Shown piece by piece: positions 19,981 through 30,662 of a stretch of 64,000 nt of DNA. This stretch comes from Podospora pseudoanserina. Its lineage: Eukaryota > Ascomycota > Sordariomycetes > Sordariales > Podosporaceae. The notes beneath the pieces are model-generated. The model saw only the letters and a list, made by a program, of their open reading frames with translations, was not told the DNA's origin and did no database searches. Where the stretch lies: assembly GCF_035222485.1 (NCBI RefSeq), contig NC_085924.1, forward strand, positions 62,001 through 126,000, read 5' to 3'. The translations under genes were made by a program, and so were the position numbers. Position 1 is the first letter of the stretch; each line of letters begins with the position of its first letter.

Positions 19981-21232
19981 ATGGACAGCAAGACGGTGTC
20001 TTCCCGCCTGCGAGAGCTGGTCAAGGTTCGTGCCCTTATCCTTTCCCTCTTCTGCCACAATGCTAACATTGCTATAGTTTCTCGGAACAGTCAAGGGCGA
20101 TCTCGCCAACGTCACCGGACCTCCCTCCCTCCTCGCTCCCTCGTCCGTCGTTGAAGTCGGCCACTGCTGGGCCCAGCGTCCTGCCGTCTTTGCCGCCCCT
20201 GCCCACGAGCCCCTCCCCGAAAAACGCTCCCTGCTAGTCCTCAAATGGTTCCTCGTTGCCCTCAAGAGTCAACTCTACGTCGCCGGTTCCCCTGGCCCGC
20301 AAGCCGTCTCGATCAAGAAGCCTCTGAACGCCTTTCTCGGAGAGCTATTCCTCGCATCGTGGACCGACGAGGAAAACAAGGCATGCACCGAGCTCATCGC
20401 CGAGCAGGTATCTCACCATCCCCCTATTACGGCGATGCACGTCATCGACCGTCAAAACGGTGTCAGGGCCGACGGGTACGCTAGGGTGGAGATGACATTC
20501 AACGGAAACGTGAACATCAGACAGGTTGGGCATGCAATGGTGCACATTGATCGATATGACGAGGATCATTTAGTGCCGCTGCCAGATGTGAAGATCAGAG
20601 GATTCTTGGGCGGGTGCATGTACCCAGAAATCACTGGGACGTATACCCTGCACTCGAGTGGCGGGTACGTGTCTCAGGTCAAGTTCTCTGGAGAGGGGAT
20701 GATCAGGGGAAAGAGGAACTCCTTTGAGGCAAAGGTGTACAAGAAGGATGATACCAAACAGAGGGCCATTTACACTCTCTCGGGAGTCTGGAGCGACGGG
20801 TGGGTGGTCAAGGATGCGCAAACTGGGGAGGTCCTGGAGATGTTCAAGCATGACGCGGTGGAGAATGAGCCGGTGCCCATGGATATCATTCCGGTGGAGC
20901 AGCAAGATGACTGGGAGAGCCGTAAGGCGTGGGGCAAGGTGCTGAATGGGATGGCCATGGGTAATCTCGAGGCTGTCACGCGGGAGAAGACCAAGATCGA
21001 AAAAGCGCAGAGACTGATGAGGGCTTTTGAGGAGTCAAGGGGCGAGACATGGGAGCCGCTGCTCTTCCAGTCCATTTCAGCGGATGATTTTGAGGTATTC
21101 CATCGCTTGGCAGATGGTACAGGTCATCAGTTGGCTGATGAGAGAACCAAAGGGGTGTGGAGAGTGAAGGATACGCAAGTCAAGAACCTCCAGAGGCCCT
21201 TTAGAGCTGGTCTCACGCCGCTGGGGTATTAA
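19981..21232 (+). CDS. kes1: Oxysterol-binding protein, Kes1/Osh4 type
   Basis: Cytosolic lipid-transfer protein exchanging sterol and PI4P between membranes (yeast Kes1/Osh4 family). Two exons: 19981-20025 (15 codons, MDSKTVSSRLRELVK) and 20078-21232, with a 52-base intron carrying a TGCTAAC branch site and ATAG acceptor; 399 aa total. It is a bare ORD domain without PH or ankyrin parts. The OSBP signature EQVSHHPPI lies near residue 125. Also seen are KKPLNAFLGELF upstream of it, NSFEAKVYKKDD, SGVWSDGWVVKD and the C-terminal VKNLQRPFRAG-type end. The first exon aligns with the N-terminal lid region of Osh4. Well supported; which yeast Osh paralogue is closest is inference from the short architecture. 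Confidence 0.92.
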
Positions 21233-22395
21233 TGCTAGTGAGTTGATATGGGTTCCACATAGCGTAGGCGTTGGTGGCTGTTTGTTGTTTTGGATGGATA
21301 GCGATATCGGACATGGTTTATTCACACGATTGATTATAATTCTGTTATCGGTGTCTTCATTCTGTGTGCGTCGGCCAACGACATGAGCTTTTTTTAACTT
21401 TCAATCGCCATATTTAATTGTATCGAGTCGGATCGTCATACAGGGACGGCTAGGTCCTAGGATAATTTGCTATCTGTGCAATACACTGCACCCTCTAGAC
21501 TTTAGACTATCTGGTGTATAACTACAAAATATGCGCCACGCCAATCCTGGACTATCTTATGACACCTTGACCCATAGGTTGACTTATAGACAGACTTGCT
21601 CGAGGAGAGCCGATCTTCACCATGTTCGACATATCTGTCCAATTACAATACTCCAGGGTCACAAACGGTATTTTTCATGACTTTCCAGAGCCACAGTAAG
21701 GGGGGGAGCCACTTACGAAAGTGTCACACCAGGTCACTCTTCTAGTATTTTCTATGGGAGTGCACTTGGCCTTGCATTTCCACTGCCTTCGAGGCTTAGG
21801 CTAATATTTTCTGTTAAGTGAAGACATTTGGCCTTGGCCTGGCCTCAGCTACCCTCACAAAATACTGGCAAATTTCTGGCATTCAAGCCTGGTTTTATTG
21901 AGAGTGCTGCCCCCTGTGCCCCCCTTGTTAGGTGGCCCCGGCAAGTACCAGACGAACGTTTATCATCCTAGAAGGTTGTACAATCATCTTCACAGGCGCC
22001 GCTCAATGTGACAGGTCAATCTTCTTCACATAAGGTAACCCCTGGTTAATTGGGTAGGCAGTAACAAGTTTTTGTTGCAACCTGCGTGGCAACAGAGTGA
22101 GGATAAAAACTGCATTTCAAGATGCTCATTGGCCAGACCAAACATCTCGACCTCTTTTCTTGTTGAAAAGGAGGGTGACATATCCACCAGATTCAGCTAC
22201 CAGCTCGTAAATCATGCAGCCAAGCTACAGAATTAAATCAAGTATAATTAATATTCAATTATTATTACATAATTAAATATTTTAATTATTTCATGTTTAA
22301 TTCAATTACTTAATTATTTCACTATTTAAGCACTAGCTTCCTTCTATTTTTCATCTTTTGAATCTCTTTCTTTACCTACCAAAGTTCGAACTTCT
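21233..22395. other. Intergenic with AT-rich tract
   Basis: 3' region of the Kes1-type gene followed by unique DNA. From about 22228 to 22330 there is a strongly AT-rich low-complexity run of ATTAATT / TAATTAT words, unlike its surroundings. No gene recognised. Confidence 0.5.
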
Positions 22396-22477
22396 TTGTG
22401 CTACCTATCCAAGTGCACACCTCCCTCTTACTTGGACTCGGGGCAAATAGCAGCCTCGCATTCACCGTCTACAATAC

Positions 22478-24262
22478 ATGCAACGCATCGACCTCTTGTC
22501 TGCCATTCGTACACTCGACGTCTCCATCCCCAGTGTTGGGGGAGAACCTCTCTCAGTGCAACTAATAGCCCACGCCAACAAAACACGACAGTGGAAGTTC
22601 CTCCTAAAGCCCAAGACACCAAGCCAGGGCCCAGGAATGGATCAAATGGTGAAAAAGTACCCGATCTGGCCCCTTGCCTTCGGCCAGTACCATCCCAATC
22701 CATCATGCCTATCGTCAATCCCTCTCATCAACTCGATGCCAGATCTGCGCGACATCCACTGGCATTGCCGGCACGTCCACAGCGCCCTCCCCCTCCCAGA
22801 TACTTTTTCCTCCCTCATAACCAATTCCAAAAGCCCCCCATCAACCTTCACCTCTCCATCACTACTAGAGACGACCGACGTCCCAACCCACGCCTCCTCC
22901 AGCTCCTCTCCCAGCTCTTGACCTACCCGCTCACCCCGAACCTGACCTCACTTAAAATCAACATAATTTACTACACCCAAAACTACACCCGCCAAATCCT
23001 TCACCCCCTAAAAGCCATCCTCTGTTACGCTCCTAATCTGCAAAAACTTTTTCTCGACATCTGGTACCACCGCGGCGCCAGCGGCCCGGGCACTCTAGAC
23101 GAGAAATACTTTGGCTTCGGCTTCACATCAGCCGAAAAACTTGCCACCAAAAGGCTAAAGCATCTTACAATCCACGCCTACCCATTTGGCCGCCCTGCCG
23201 TGGCAGGCGAATTAAATTGGAACACCGAGGGCTAACCACCAAATACATCCCCGGAGGTCGACTACTGGGCCAGAGAATTTTACTGGGGAGCACTGGAGAC
23301 ACTCCAGCTGTTGGACGTGGGGTGGATGGGGACAGACAAGATATTGGCCAGCGTGGAACTAGCGGGAAAGCTGGGGACCTTGAGAGAGCTGAAGCTGGAA
23401 GGGCTGTACGGACCTGGGATGACGCCCTCGCAAGTGGAGGGCTCGGCTAACAGAGGCTATGTTGAATGGATCCGGGGTTTCTTGCGGTACTTGCCACAGA
23501 GAAGACTGGAGCACATCAGTTTGCCGTTTGTAGGGGAGATGTTATTCCAGCGGAGGCAGTTACGTGGTGTGGAAACACATTGACGAGACTGGATATCACA
23601 CGTTCTGCAGTGACAGATGATCTTTGGGTTTTGGGGAGGAACCTGTCGCGGTTGCGGGAGCTGAGGATTTGGTGTGAGAGGCAACACGGCCAGTCGGATC
23701 ATGGCGATGGCGGTGAGGGCAGATGGCCGGAAACAACGTTTGGTGTGCTGGCTGATGCAGGCAACTTTCCGTCTTTGCGAGATTTGCACTTTACCTTTGA
23801 ACTTGGGTTCAAAGAGAAGCAGATACAGCCGCCGTTGACCGAGGGGATACATGGTGGTCGTCGCAGTGGTCATAAAAGCCCTTCTCTGCAGCGGGTACAT
23901 TTGTCCGCCGAACTTCCAAAGAGGAGGAATGACCCAAGCCGCTTTCGAGGCGTCCTGGATGCCGAAGAGCAAAGGCCTCTGCTAAGAACGCAATGAGCTT
24001 TGTATGCTCCGCACATCTTGATACCGGAGGAGTGAAAATCAAATGTCCTAAATTGGTCAATGCTGGGTTGTCTGAGGAGAAACTACAAAGAGCGTGGGCA
24101 CTTGTGATGAAATATCAAGTCGGGGATCATGGAAACCGAAAGATTCAAGAATTAGAAGACAAGGCAGTGGCAATCTTGGAAATAGAGGGCGAAAAGGCGG
24201 CCATGGGAGATAAATATTGGGCCCTTGTAGCCGCACTCAAGGGTCCCCAGTGGGGTGATTAA
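22478..24262 (+). pseudogene. F-box/LRR-like protein pseudogene
   Basis: Coding-like DNA spread over several frames. One frame from 22478 gives LLSAIRTLDVSIPSVGGEPL and MPDLRDIHWHCRHVHSALPL. A second, to 23232, gives LTPNLTSLKINIIYY and YAPNLQKLFLDIW. An in-frame TAA at 23233-23235 interrupts this frame, which then continues with LGTLRELKLEGLYG. A third frame from about 23540 gives NTLTRLDITRSAVTDDLWVL and LSRLRELRIWCER. A last one ends at 24262. The repeated L-x-x-L-x-L pattern and overall plan fit a fungal F-box protein with leucine-rich repeats. At least one stop and two to three frame changes break it, and no introns repair them. The F-box itself is not visible at the 5' end. Confidence 0.6.
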
Positions 24263-24292
24263 CGAGGGCAATTATACGGTATGACAGGTCCT

Positions 24293-26047
24293 TCAGAGGC
24301 GCGCCCGGACATTGCTCGCCTTGCTGATATCGTAACCCAGTTCTTCTGCAATGCCTAGGCCGGCCGCCCTTCCAGAAAAGATGCACCCGCCCAAAAAGGT
24401 CCCCTCCAGACTGTTGTAGCCGTGCACGCCTCCACCTCCAAATCCGGCGACCTCTCCTGCAGCATACAAACCATTGAAGACGCTGCCATCAGCCTTCATC
24501 ACCTGGCTCTTCAAGTTTGTTTCAATACCGCCCAGTGTCTTTCTTGTCAACAGGTTCATACGGACTGCGATGAGAGGCCCGCTCTTCTTCTTGTCCAACA
24601 GCTTGTGCGGTGGCGCAATGCGGCTGCGCTTATCGGGCCAGTAGGTTCTCGCCGAGTTGATGAGCATGGTCTGGGCATCCTTGGAGAAGGGGTTGTCGAA
24701 CTGGCTGTCTCGGGTCTCGACCACGTCCTTGATCTTCTGGTAGTCGAGGGGCACGCCTCCCGGGATCTTGGCCACCAGCTGGTTCATTCCCTCCACCAAG
24801 TCCTCCAGATTGTCCTTGACTACAAAGTCGACACCATGCTTGACGAAGTTTTGCACGGGAACGGTGCCCTTCTTGGAAAGGACGCGCTGTGTCAAGACAC
24901 CCCAGACAGACTTTCCAGTGACATCTGGGTTTTGTTCCGACCCTGACAGGGCAAACTCGCGCGCAACGATAGCCTGGTCGGTGATAAACCAAGTATAGTC
25001 GTGACCGGTGGAGCAAATATACTTGAGCGTGCCGAGGGTGTCACAGCCAGGGAAGAGGTGGTTGGGCAGCCGCTTGCCGTTGGCATCGAGCCACAGAGAC
25101 GATGGTGCAGGCAGCACACGAATCCCGTGGCCAGGCCAAATGGGGTTCCAGTTTGCCAACCCTTCTGTGTAATGCCACATGCGATCCCGGTTGATGATAT
25201 TCGCGCCGGCACTTTCTGTAATATCGATCATCCTCCCGTCAACATGATGCGGCACCCCAATGACAAAGTTTTGGGGGACCTTGGGGCCCAATCTGTCGAC
25301 GGGCCACGCGGCTTTCACCTTGTCAACATTTCCACCGATGCCCCCCGATGTGACGAGGACGGCAGCTCCGTGAATCTCAAATTGGTCGACTACGGTTCTT
25401 GACGACTTGACACCTCGAGGAGAGTTGTCCTCTTCGAGTATGCTTCCCTTCACACCCACTGCTCTCCCTGTAAGCTCATCCAAAATAATCTCGTCGACAC
25501 GGTGTCGGTGTCTGAACTCGACGGTCCCCTTCTTGGCGGCCTTCTTCACTGGCTCGGCAAAGACCCTAACAACTTCAGGGCCAGTCCCCCAAGTCAAATG
25601 GAATCTGGGCACCGTGTTTCCATGACCATCTGCTCGTCCATCACCTCTTTCAGCCCAGCCAACGTTCACCAAGAACCCCAGTCCTCGAGCTTTGACATAG
25701 TCCTCCATTTCATCAGTAGCGAAATTGACAAATGCCTCCGCCCACTTTCGTGGCCAGTAATCCTCCTTCTCGCGGTCAAACTGGGCCGAGTTGAACCAGT
25801 CCTTCATTGCCAGCTCTCTAGAATCCTTGATGCCCATTCTTCGTTGGTAGGAAGAGTCGACGCAGAAGATGCCTCCCAAAGACCAAAACGCTTGGCCGCC
25901 AACATTGTTTGCGTTTTCTTGATCGAGGAGAAGGACGGGAATGCGAAGACGGGAGAGCTCAAAGGCAGCGACGAGACCGGCGAGGCCTGCGCCGACAATG
26001 ATGACGGGCTTTTGGTCCTTGCCCGCGGACGGGTGTCGTTTGGGCAT
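24293..26047 (-). CDS. FAD-binding dehydrogenase (fumarate reductase / 3-ketosteroid dehydrogenase-like)
   Basis: Flavoprotein of the FAD_binding_2 family (succinate dehydrogenase/fumarate reductase flavoprotein, KstD-like). Single exon, 584 aa, complete. The N-terminus has the Rossmann dinucleotide fold VIIVGAGLAGLVAAFELSRL (about residues 14-33) and an LLLDQENANNVGGQAFWSLG segment for the FAD ribose and pyrophosphate. A mid-protein strand AAVLVTSGGIGGN precedes the substrate domain. The C-terminus has FNGLYAAGEVAGFGGGGVHG and LEGTFLGGCIFSGRAAG, the second FAD-contact block. Such proteins are common in actinobacteria and scattered in fungi. Substrate is unknown; steroid or other ene/keto compounds are possible. 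It ends only about 30 bases from the F-box/LRR pseudogene (tail to tail). Absence of introns fits, but does not prove, transfer from bacteria. Confidence 0.85.
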   Translation of the reverse strand: MPKRHPSAGKDQKPVIIVGAGLAGLVAAFELSRLRIPVLLLDQENANNVGGQAFWSLGGIFCVDSSYQRRMGIKDSRELAMKDWFNSAQFDREKEDYWPRKWAEAFVNFATDEMEDYVKARGLGFLVNVGWAERGDGRADGHGNTVPRFHLTWGTGPEVVRVFAEPVKKAAKKGTVEFRHRHRVDEIILDELTGRAVGVKGSILEEDNSPRGVKSSRTVVDQFEIHGAAVLVTSGGIGGNVDKVKAAWPVDRLGPKVPQNFVIGVPHHVDGRMIDITESAGANIINRDRMWHYTEGLANWNPIWPGHGIRVLPAPSSLWLDANGKRLPNHLFPGCDTLGTLKYICSTGHDYTWFITDQAIVAREFALSGSEQNPDVTGKSVWGVLTQRVLSKKGTVPVQNFVKHGVDFVVKDNLEDLVEGMNQLVAKIPGGVPLDYQKIKDVVETRDSQFDNPFSKDAQTMLINSARTYWPDKRSRIAPPHKLLDKKKSGPLIAVRMNLLTRKTLGGIETNLKSQVMKADGSVFNGLYAAGEVAGFGGGGVHGYNSLEGTFLGGCIFSGRAAGLGIAEELGYDISKASNVRARL

Positions 26048-27592
26048 TGTCGTTGGAGAGGGGTGGTTGACGGGATGAAGTTATCGAGCAATTGTCGAAG
26101 AGGAGATACTCGGATCACTCGGAATGGGTATATCGGGGCAAAGCAGGTGCTTTGAGGCGGTGTCAGCTCGGTTCGTTCGGTTGGATTCGGCACCGACGCT
26201 GGAATTTGGCCTGAATTTGTAGTGTAAGCACTGGCAATGGCGACTGAGAAGAATAACAAAGGACAAGACCAAACATATGCTCAGGAAGGGCCGAGCAGGA
26301 TTAAGACTGGTAGCCCCATGGCGGCGTCACGCGCGGTGCAACGCCAAGATTCAAGCCAGCCTCGGTTCGTTTGACTGATGGCAACGGATGGGCGTGGTGC
26401 GATTCAAGGTCCAACATCCCCCGCGTTGCGACGGTTGACGATTGCCAGCGCTGCTTGCTCTCAGTCGAGTGACATGGATCAGGGTTAGGGTCATATCCCA
26501 GTTCTGCCCCTTGCTATACCCCGCTTCCCCGCATTCCGCCTGGAGCTGCCAAGTCAGTCAGTCTCTCGGAGAGTCCACTCTGGATATTCTTACTCCAACG
26601 ACTGTTCATCTTTTTTTGATTAGAAGTGCTTTCATTGCCTGGGATCGCCGACATGTCTTCACGCTTATAACAGCAAAAGGTCTCTACGATAACGTTCTCT
26701 CTGGTGATGAGCAAGGATTGGTGAGTCTATGCTCCGCTCCTGCAAGACATCACTGACCGAGATGCAAGCAGACGGTCACCGTTGTATCCAACTTTACACC
26801 TCCGCCAAGAACTCATGATGCAACTCCTCATTGTAACCCACACGACTGGAAAGACGGACACTTGCAGTTAACGTCTTTGACCACTGCGATATCTTGCAAA
26901 AATACCATAGTGCTCACGAACAGCCACGACTCTCCATGTCTCTCAATCACAAGGCTGGCGATGGGAACCATACCTACCCACTGCCACTACCACTGCCCCA
27001 CAACAAGATGGCATAACACAAACACGCCTCGATGATAACTCCTCGGGGTAATCCACAGATCCAAGAACTACTCCTCATTCTCGCCCGTCAGGGTCCATGT
27101 AAAGGGAAATGCCGGTCGCTGTGGTCTAGGCCAGTAACCCCCCTGAATGGCTGTGCCGCGGTAACATATTAAGCTCACTTCTGGGTGCAACCGTCGTGGC
27201 CACTCATAATCGAGACGGATGTTGATCGTTACAGCTTGTCAACAGAACCGCGGCCAATCATGGGGCAAGACCGCTCGGTGAAAGAACCAGCTGAAGACCC
27301 CCCGCCGTTGCGGTGCGGCATTGAACCCCGATGACACCCTTTTACCGGTAAGTATAGTACGTGCATTATCTGAGAACAAGGTGAGATGCGTATTTTCTGC
27401 CTGTCGGTATTCTAGATGACCCGCAAGGAGATCTCTGTCCCTTTTCGAGAAGCCCGAAGCCTTGTCTGGAAGGCTCGTTATATAGCACTGACCCCATCAC
27501 TCATGGCAAACCCGATCGTCGTCACCCTCGTGGTCCTCCCCGGCTAACTGATTTATCTGTCTACCTCGAATTGATTTGTTCCCTCTATCACC
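26048..27592. other. Divergent intergenic region
   Basis: 1.5 kb between a minus-strand flavoprotein gene and a plus-strand membrane protein gene; it must hold both promoters. One GGGTTAGGG word near 26480, no array. Small frames without family resemblance. Confidence 0.5.
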
Positions 27593-29335
27593 ATGGTAGG
27601 TGTCGATATTCACGAAAAGCCAAAGGAAAAGAGATCCATCCGCACATGGACCCCCTGGCTCGAAATCGTGGCGCTCTCGGCCATTCTTATTTGTATTATC
27701 TGCTCAGCCGTCGTTGTCACCGTCTCTCATGATCAAGAAGTCTCAACCTGGCGCATCAGCCCGGCTGTGTGGCTCGCCATCTTTTCGGCCATCTCTAATG
27801 TGGCTTTCAGCTCTGCTCTGGCCGCAGGCATTGCCGTACGTTTCTGGCTCCGTGCTTCGGGTGGCACTCAACTCTCCCAGCTTCATTACATCTGGGATCA
27901 TGGCCGCGGTCTCGGCTTCTGGCCCGCCATCAAGTCCGGCTCCGAAGCTCGCAAAGTAACCCTCATCTGTACCATCGCATACCTGGTTCAGTTTGCTTCG
28001 GGCCCTCTGTTTCAGCGATCAACCCACACCTTGGCTCAGAACCGGGTTGTCCAGCAGAACATGTTCTTTGACATTGCCAACAGAATACCCGATGGATGGT
28101 CGGGAAACTGGCAGTCAGACAGGACAGTCATTCACAACAGGAGGGTCATGTCGCAAACCCAAGCCTGGTACCGCAATGACTCCATCACTGTACCATCTAC
28201 GGAAGGATATGTATGCGACGGCACTTGCTCCGGGTCGGTCCGCGGTGCGGGTTTTGTATACACGTGTGCCCCTACCACTTACCAGCCCCTTGACTTGTCA
28301 ACAAACGCCTCACACAAAGCCACCGTCTTCCACATCCGAGCCGAGCTAGTTGCTGACGAACGGTCCGAACCATTACTCACTCTCTTGACCAAACACATTG
28401 ACAAGCTCGAGGGCAACTGCCAAGCCACTGTCAAAATCGATCGCTGCAACATCACCGCCGCCGTGGTGGAACATCCCGTCATCATCCAAAATTCCACCGC
28501 GTGGTTTGATCACTCTGCTCTCAAGTTCAATCAGTCACTGCCCATCATTTCACCATACATTTCCGCCGGTGACTCCCTCACCACGCCGATCAACTCGGGA
28601 GTCGGTCCGCTCGCCGGCCTGCAAGCCTTTGTCTCTGGGCACATGTACGATAATGCGACCACAACCTTTAATCCGACCCTCAAGAAATGGCTCTTTGCTG
28701 GACCGGGGCCGGGAACATTGGCCGACGTCTTCTTCAGGGCTGAGCCTTGGGATTTTGGGAACCACAGTCTCATCAGCTGTGGGCTGAGCTGGGACAGCCC
28801 GACAGAATATGTGCTTGCAAATCTGCACGAGTGGCAGTTTCGCGTGGCCGAGAGAGTGGGCAGGGGTACCGAGAGGCAGAGCTTTGAAGTCACCAAAACG
28901 GTTCCGGTCTTGGTGTTTTGGAGCGAGAAGCAGTATCTGGGCCCAGCGTTGGCGGTTGCAATACTGGGGTTGCTCTTTGTGGCGAGTCTCAGTTGGGGTT
29001 GGTGGAGGCTTGAGAAGCCGGTTACGCTCAGCCCTTTGGAGACGGGCAAGGTGTTCGGTGGTGGCATCTTCAGGGGTGTCAGGGGCGATGCCACTGTCAG
29101 CGAGATTTTGAGAGAGGTAAGGGATATTGAGGTAAGAGTTGACACCGAGAGTGGGGTTGGTGCAGACGATCGGATCACACGGGTAGAGGTCGAGATGCAA
29201 AGACCCAACAAGGTGTACACCACGGGGTCTGGCTCCGGAATCTATTTGTCCGAAGGGATCGAAAGGGGCGAAGGATCTCAAGGCGGGTCAGTTGCAGGTA
29301 GCACACGAGTGCAGAGTCACCTGGGGCAGGCCTAA
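27593..29335 (+). CDS. DUF3176-like multi-span membrane protein
   Basis: Fungal surface membrane protein of unknown function, single exon, 580 aa. Layout: short basic cytosolic N-terminus; TM1 (WLEIVALSAILICIICSAVV); TM2 over VWLAIFSAISNVAFSSALAA; the SQLHYIWDHGRG segment; and TM3 over VTLICTIAYLVQFASGPLFQ. A large extracytosolic domain of about 310 residues with N-glycosylation sequons and paired cysteines comes next. TM4 (LGPALAVAILGLLFVASLSW) and a Ser/Gly/Glu-rich cytosolic tail close the protein. The triple N-terminal span, QLH(x)xW...G and GPLxQR motifs are those of the DUF3176-type family found in many copies in Pezizomycotina. No catalytic residues are evident; a sensor or adhesion role would be a guess. 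Confidence 0.8.
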   Translation: MVGVDIHEKPKEKRSIRTWTPWLEIVALSAILICIICSAVVVTVSHDQEVSTWRISPAVWLAIFSAISNVAFSSALAAGIAVRFWLRASGGTQLSQLHYIWDHGRGLGFWPAIKSGSEARKVTLICTIAYLVQFASGPLFQRSTHTLAQNRVVQQNMFFDIANRIPDGWSGNWQSDRTVIHNRRVMSQTQAWYRNDSITVPSTEGYVCDGTCSGSVRGAGFVYTCAPTTYQPLDLSTNASHKATVFHIRAELVADERSEPLLTLLTKHIDKLEGNCQATVKIDRCNITAAVVEHPVIIQNSTAWFDHSALKFNQSLPIISPYISAGDSLTTPINSGVGPLAGLQAFVSGHMYDNATTTFNPTLKKWLFAGPGPGTLADVFFRAEPWDFGNHSLISCGLSWDSPTEYVLANLHEWQFRVAERVGRGTERQSFEVTKTVPVLVFWSEKQYLGPALAVAILGLLFVASLSWGWWRLEKPVTLSPLETGKVFGGGIFRGVRGDATVSEILREVRDIEVRVDTESGVGADDRITRVEVEMQRPNKVYTTGSGSGIYLSEGIERGEGSQGGSVAGSTRVQSHLGQA

Positions 29336-29553
29336 TGGACGGTTTGCAACAGTTTGTTTCTCTGGAGCTGAACCTGGATATCTGAGCTGTTCGCGTCGAG
29401 TTCTTGCACTACCCATGACTTCAATAGCCACGACTCAGCATCCGAGATATATACGTTCTCACGATAGACACTATCAGGCACTATGTAAAGACTGTTCCTT
29501 CAGACACTCTCTCGCACCTGTTTCCACACCCTCCATATCGGATTTCAGTTCGT

Positions 29554-30662
29554 TCACATGCCAGGAAGCTTGTCAAGCCCTGTTACTCTTGTTAGTCTGA
29601 ACTTTCTCTACAGAGCAAACAATCAAGAGGGGAAAACTTACAGCCATCGATGTTCTCCTTCACGGTCGTGGTCTGCAGCTTGCAGTTATTGGCCTGCGCC
29701 ACGCTCTGCGACTTGATCCCGTTGCTCAACAGCGGCGTCGAGTCCATGGCTCTCTGCAGAGAATCGCCCTTCCAACCAAATAGATAATCGGCATGGGTCC
29801 CGTATCCCTTGCTATCGCCATAACTCCAGACAAAAGGCTGAGAGCCATCTGTAGGCCAGAGGTCCTTGTTGTTGAAGGGGGTGGTGTCCCACATTGTCTC
29901 CAACGCCACCTGCGGCATCCGGACGGGATGGCTGGAGGGGCATGGGCCGGCGTTGGTGAAGGCACCCTTGCCGGTGTTGTACATGTGGTCTTGGTGGTTA
30001 GGGCTGTCGAGATTCTTGCCGTCCCAGCAGGCGGGGAAGTGGTGAATGGCCATGATGCCGGCTGGGCAGGGCTCCTTGGGGAAATCGGCCGTTTCGGGGA
30101 AGCGGGTCATGACGTCCTTAAGGCAGGTGTAGCGGAGGCCGGGGTTGTTGCCGTTGGTGGCGGTGGGCGAGCCGACGGTCATGCGGAAGCCGGGCTTGAA
30201 GGCGGTGATCTTTTGCTTACCGTTGGAGTTGAAGTCTTGCTGGAGGTAGTAGACTGTCATGCCCCCTGTCAAGGAGCCGAGTAGGGCGTTGGGGTATTGT
30301 CCCACGCGCTTGTAGGAGCCGTTGCGGGCTTTGAAGTACATGACGGCGGTCCAGTAGTTGGTAAAGTCCTCGCTTGTAAATTGGGTTAGCCTGAAGTGAA
30401 GATGATGACATTCGATGAGAGGTCAGGATATCTACCTGAAGGAACAAGTGGTGCAGGTGGCCTTCTCGGCGATGTCAACCTTGGGGTCCATGCTTGCGTT
30501 AAAGGCGTTCCCGCCAATGATTTGGTGGACATGAGACGAGGGGACCTTTCCGGGCTCGACGATGGGATCAAGGCGCTGAACCGTCAAGGTTGCGCACCCG
30601 AAACGGAGGTACGCTTGCGCCGGGGCAGCAAACCCAAGTGCGGCGAGGGAGTTCCACTTCAT
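29554..30662 (-). CDS. Secreted DUF1996 protein
   Basis: Extracellular protein of the fungal DUF1996 family, function unknown. Three exons: 30436-30662, 29642-30390 and a 26-base last exon 29554-29579 coding W-LDKLPGM and stop. The last join is chosen because it restores the family ending (D-G-W-L...LPG), while reading on into the intron gives an unrelated tail. The start at 30662 gives a signal peptide MKWNSLAALGFAAPAQA; an in-frame ATG 15 codons upstream would bury it. Family marks: HVHQIIGGNAFNASMDP, CTTCSF, FTNYWTAVMYFKARNGSYKR, LRYTCL, PAGIMAIHHFPACWDGKN, and HPVRMPQVALETMWDT. Possible metal-binding histidines are conserved in the family. Downstream of and convergent with the DUF3176-like gene. 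Confidence 0.85.
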
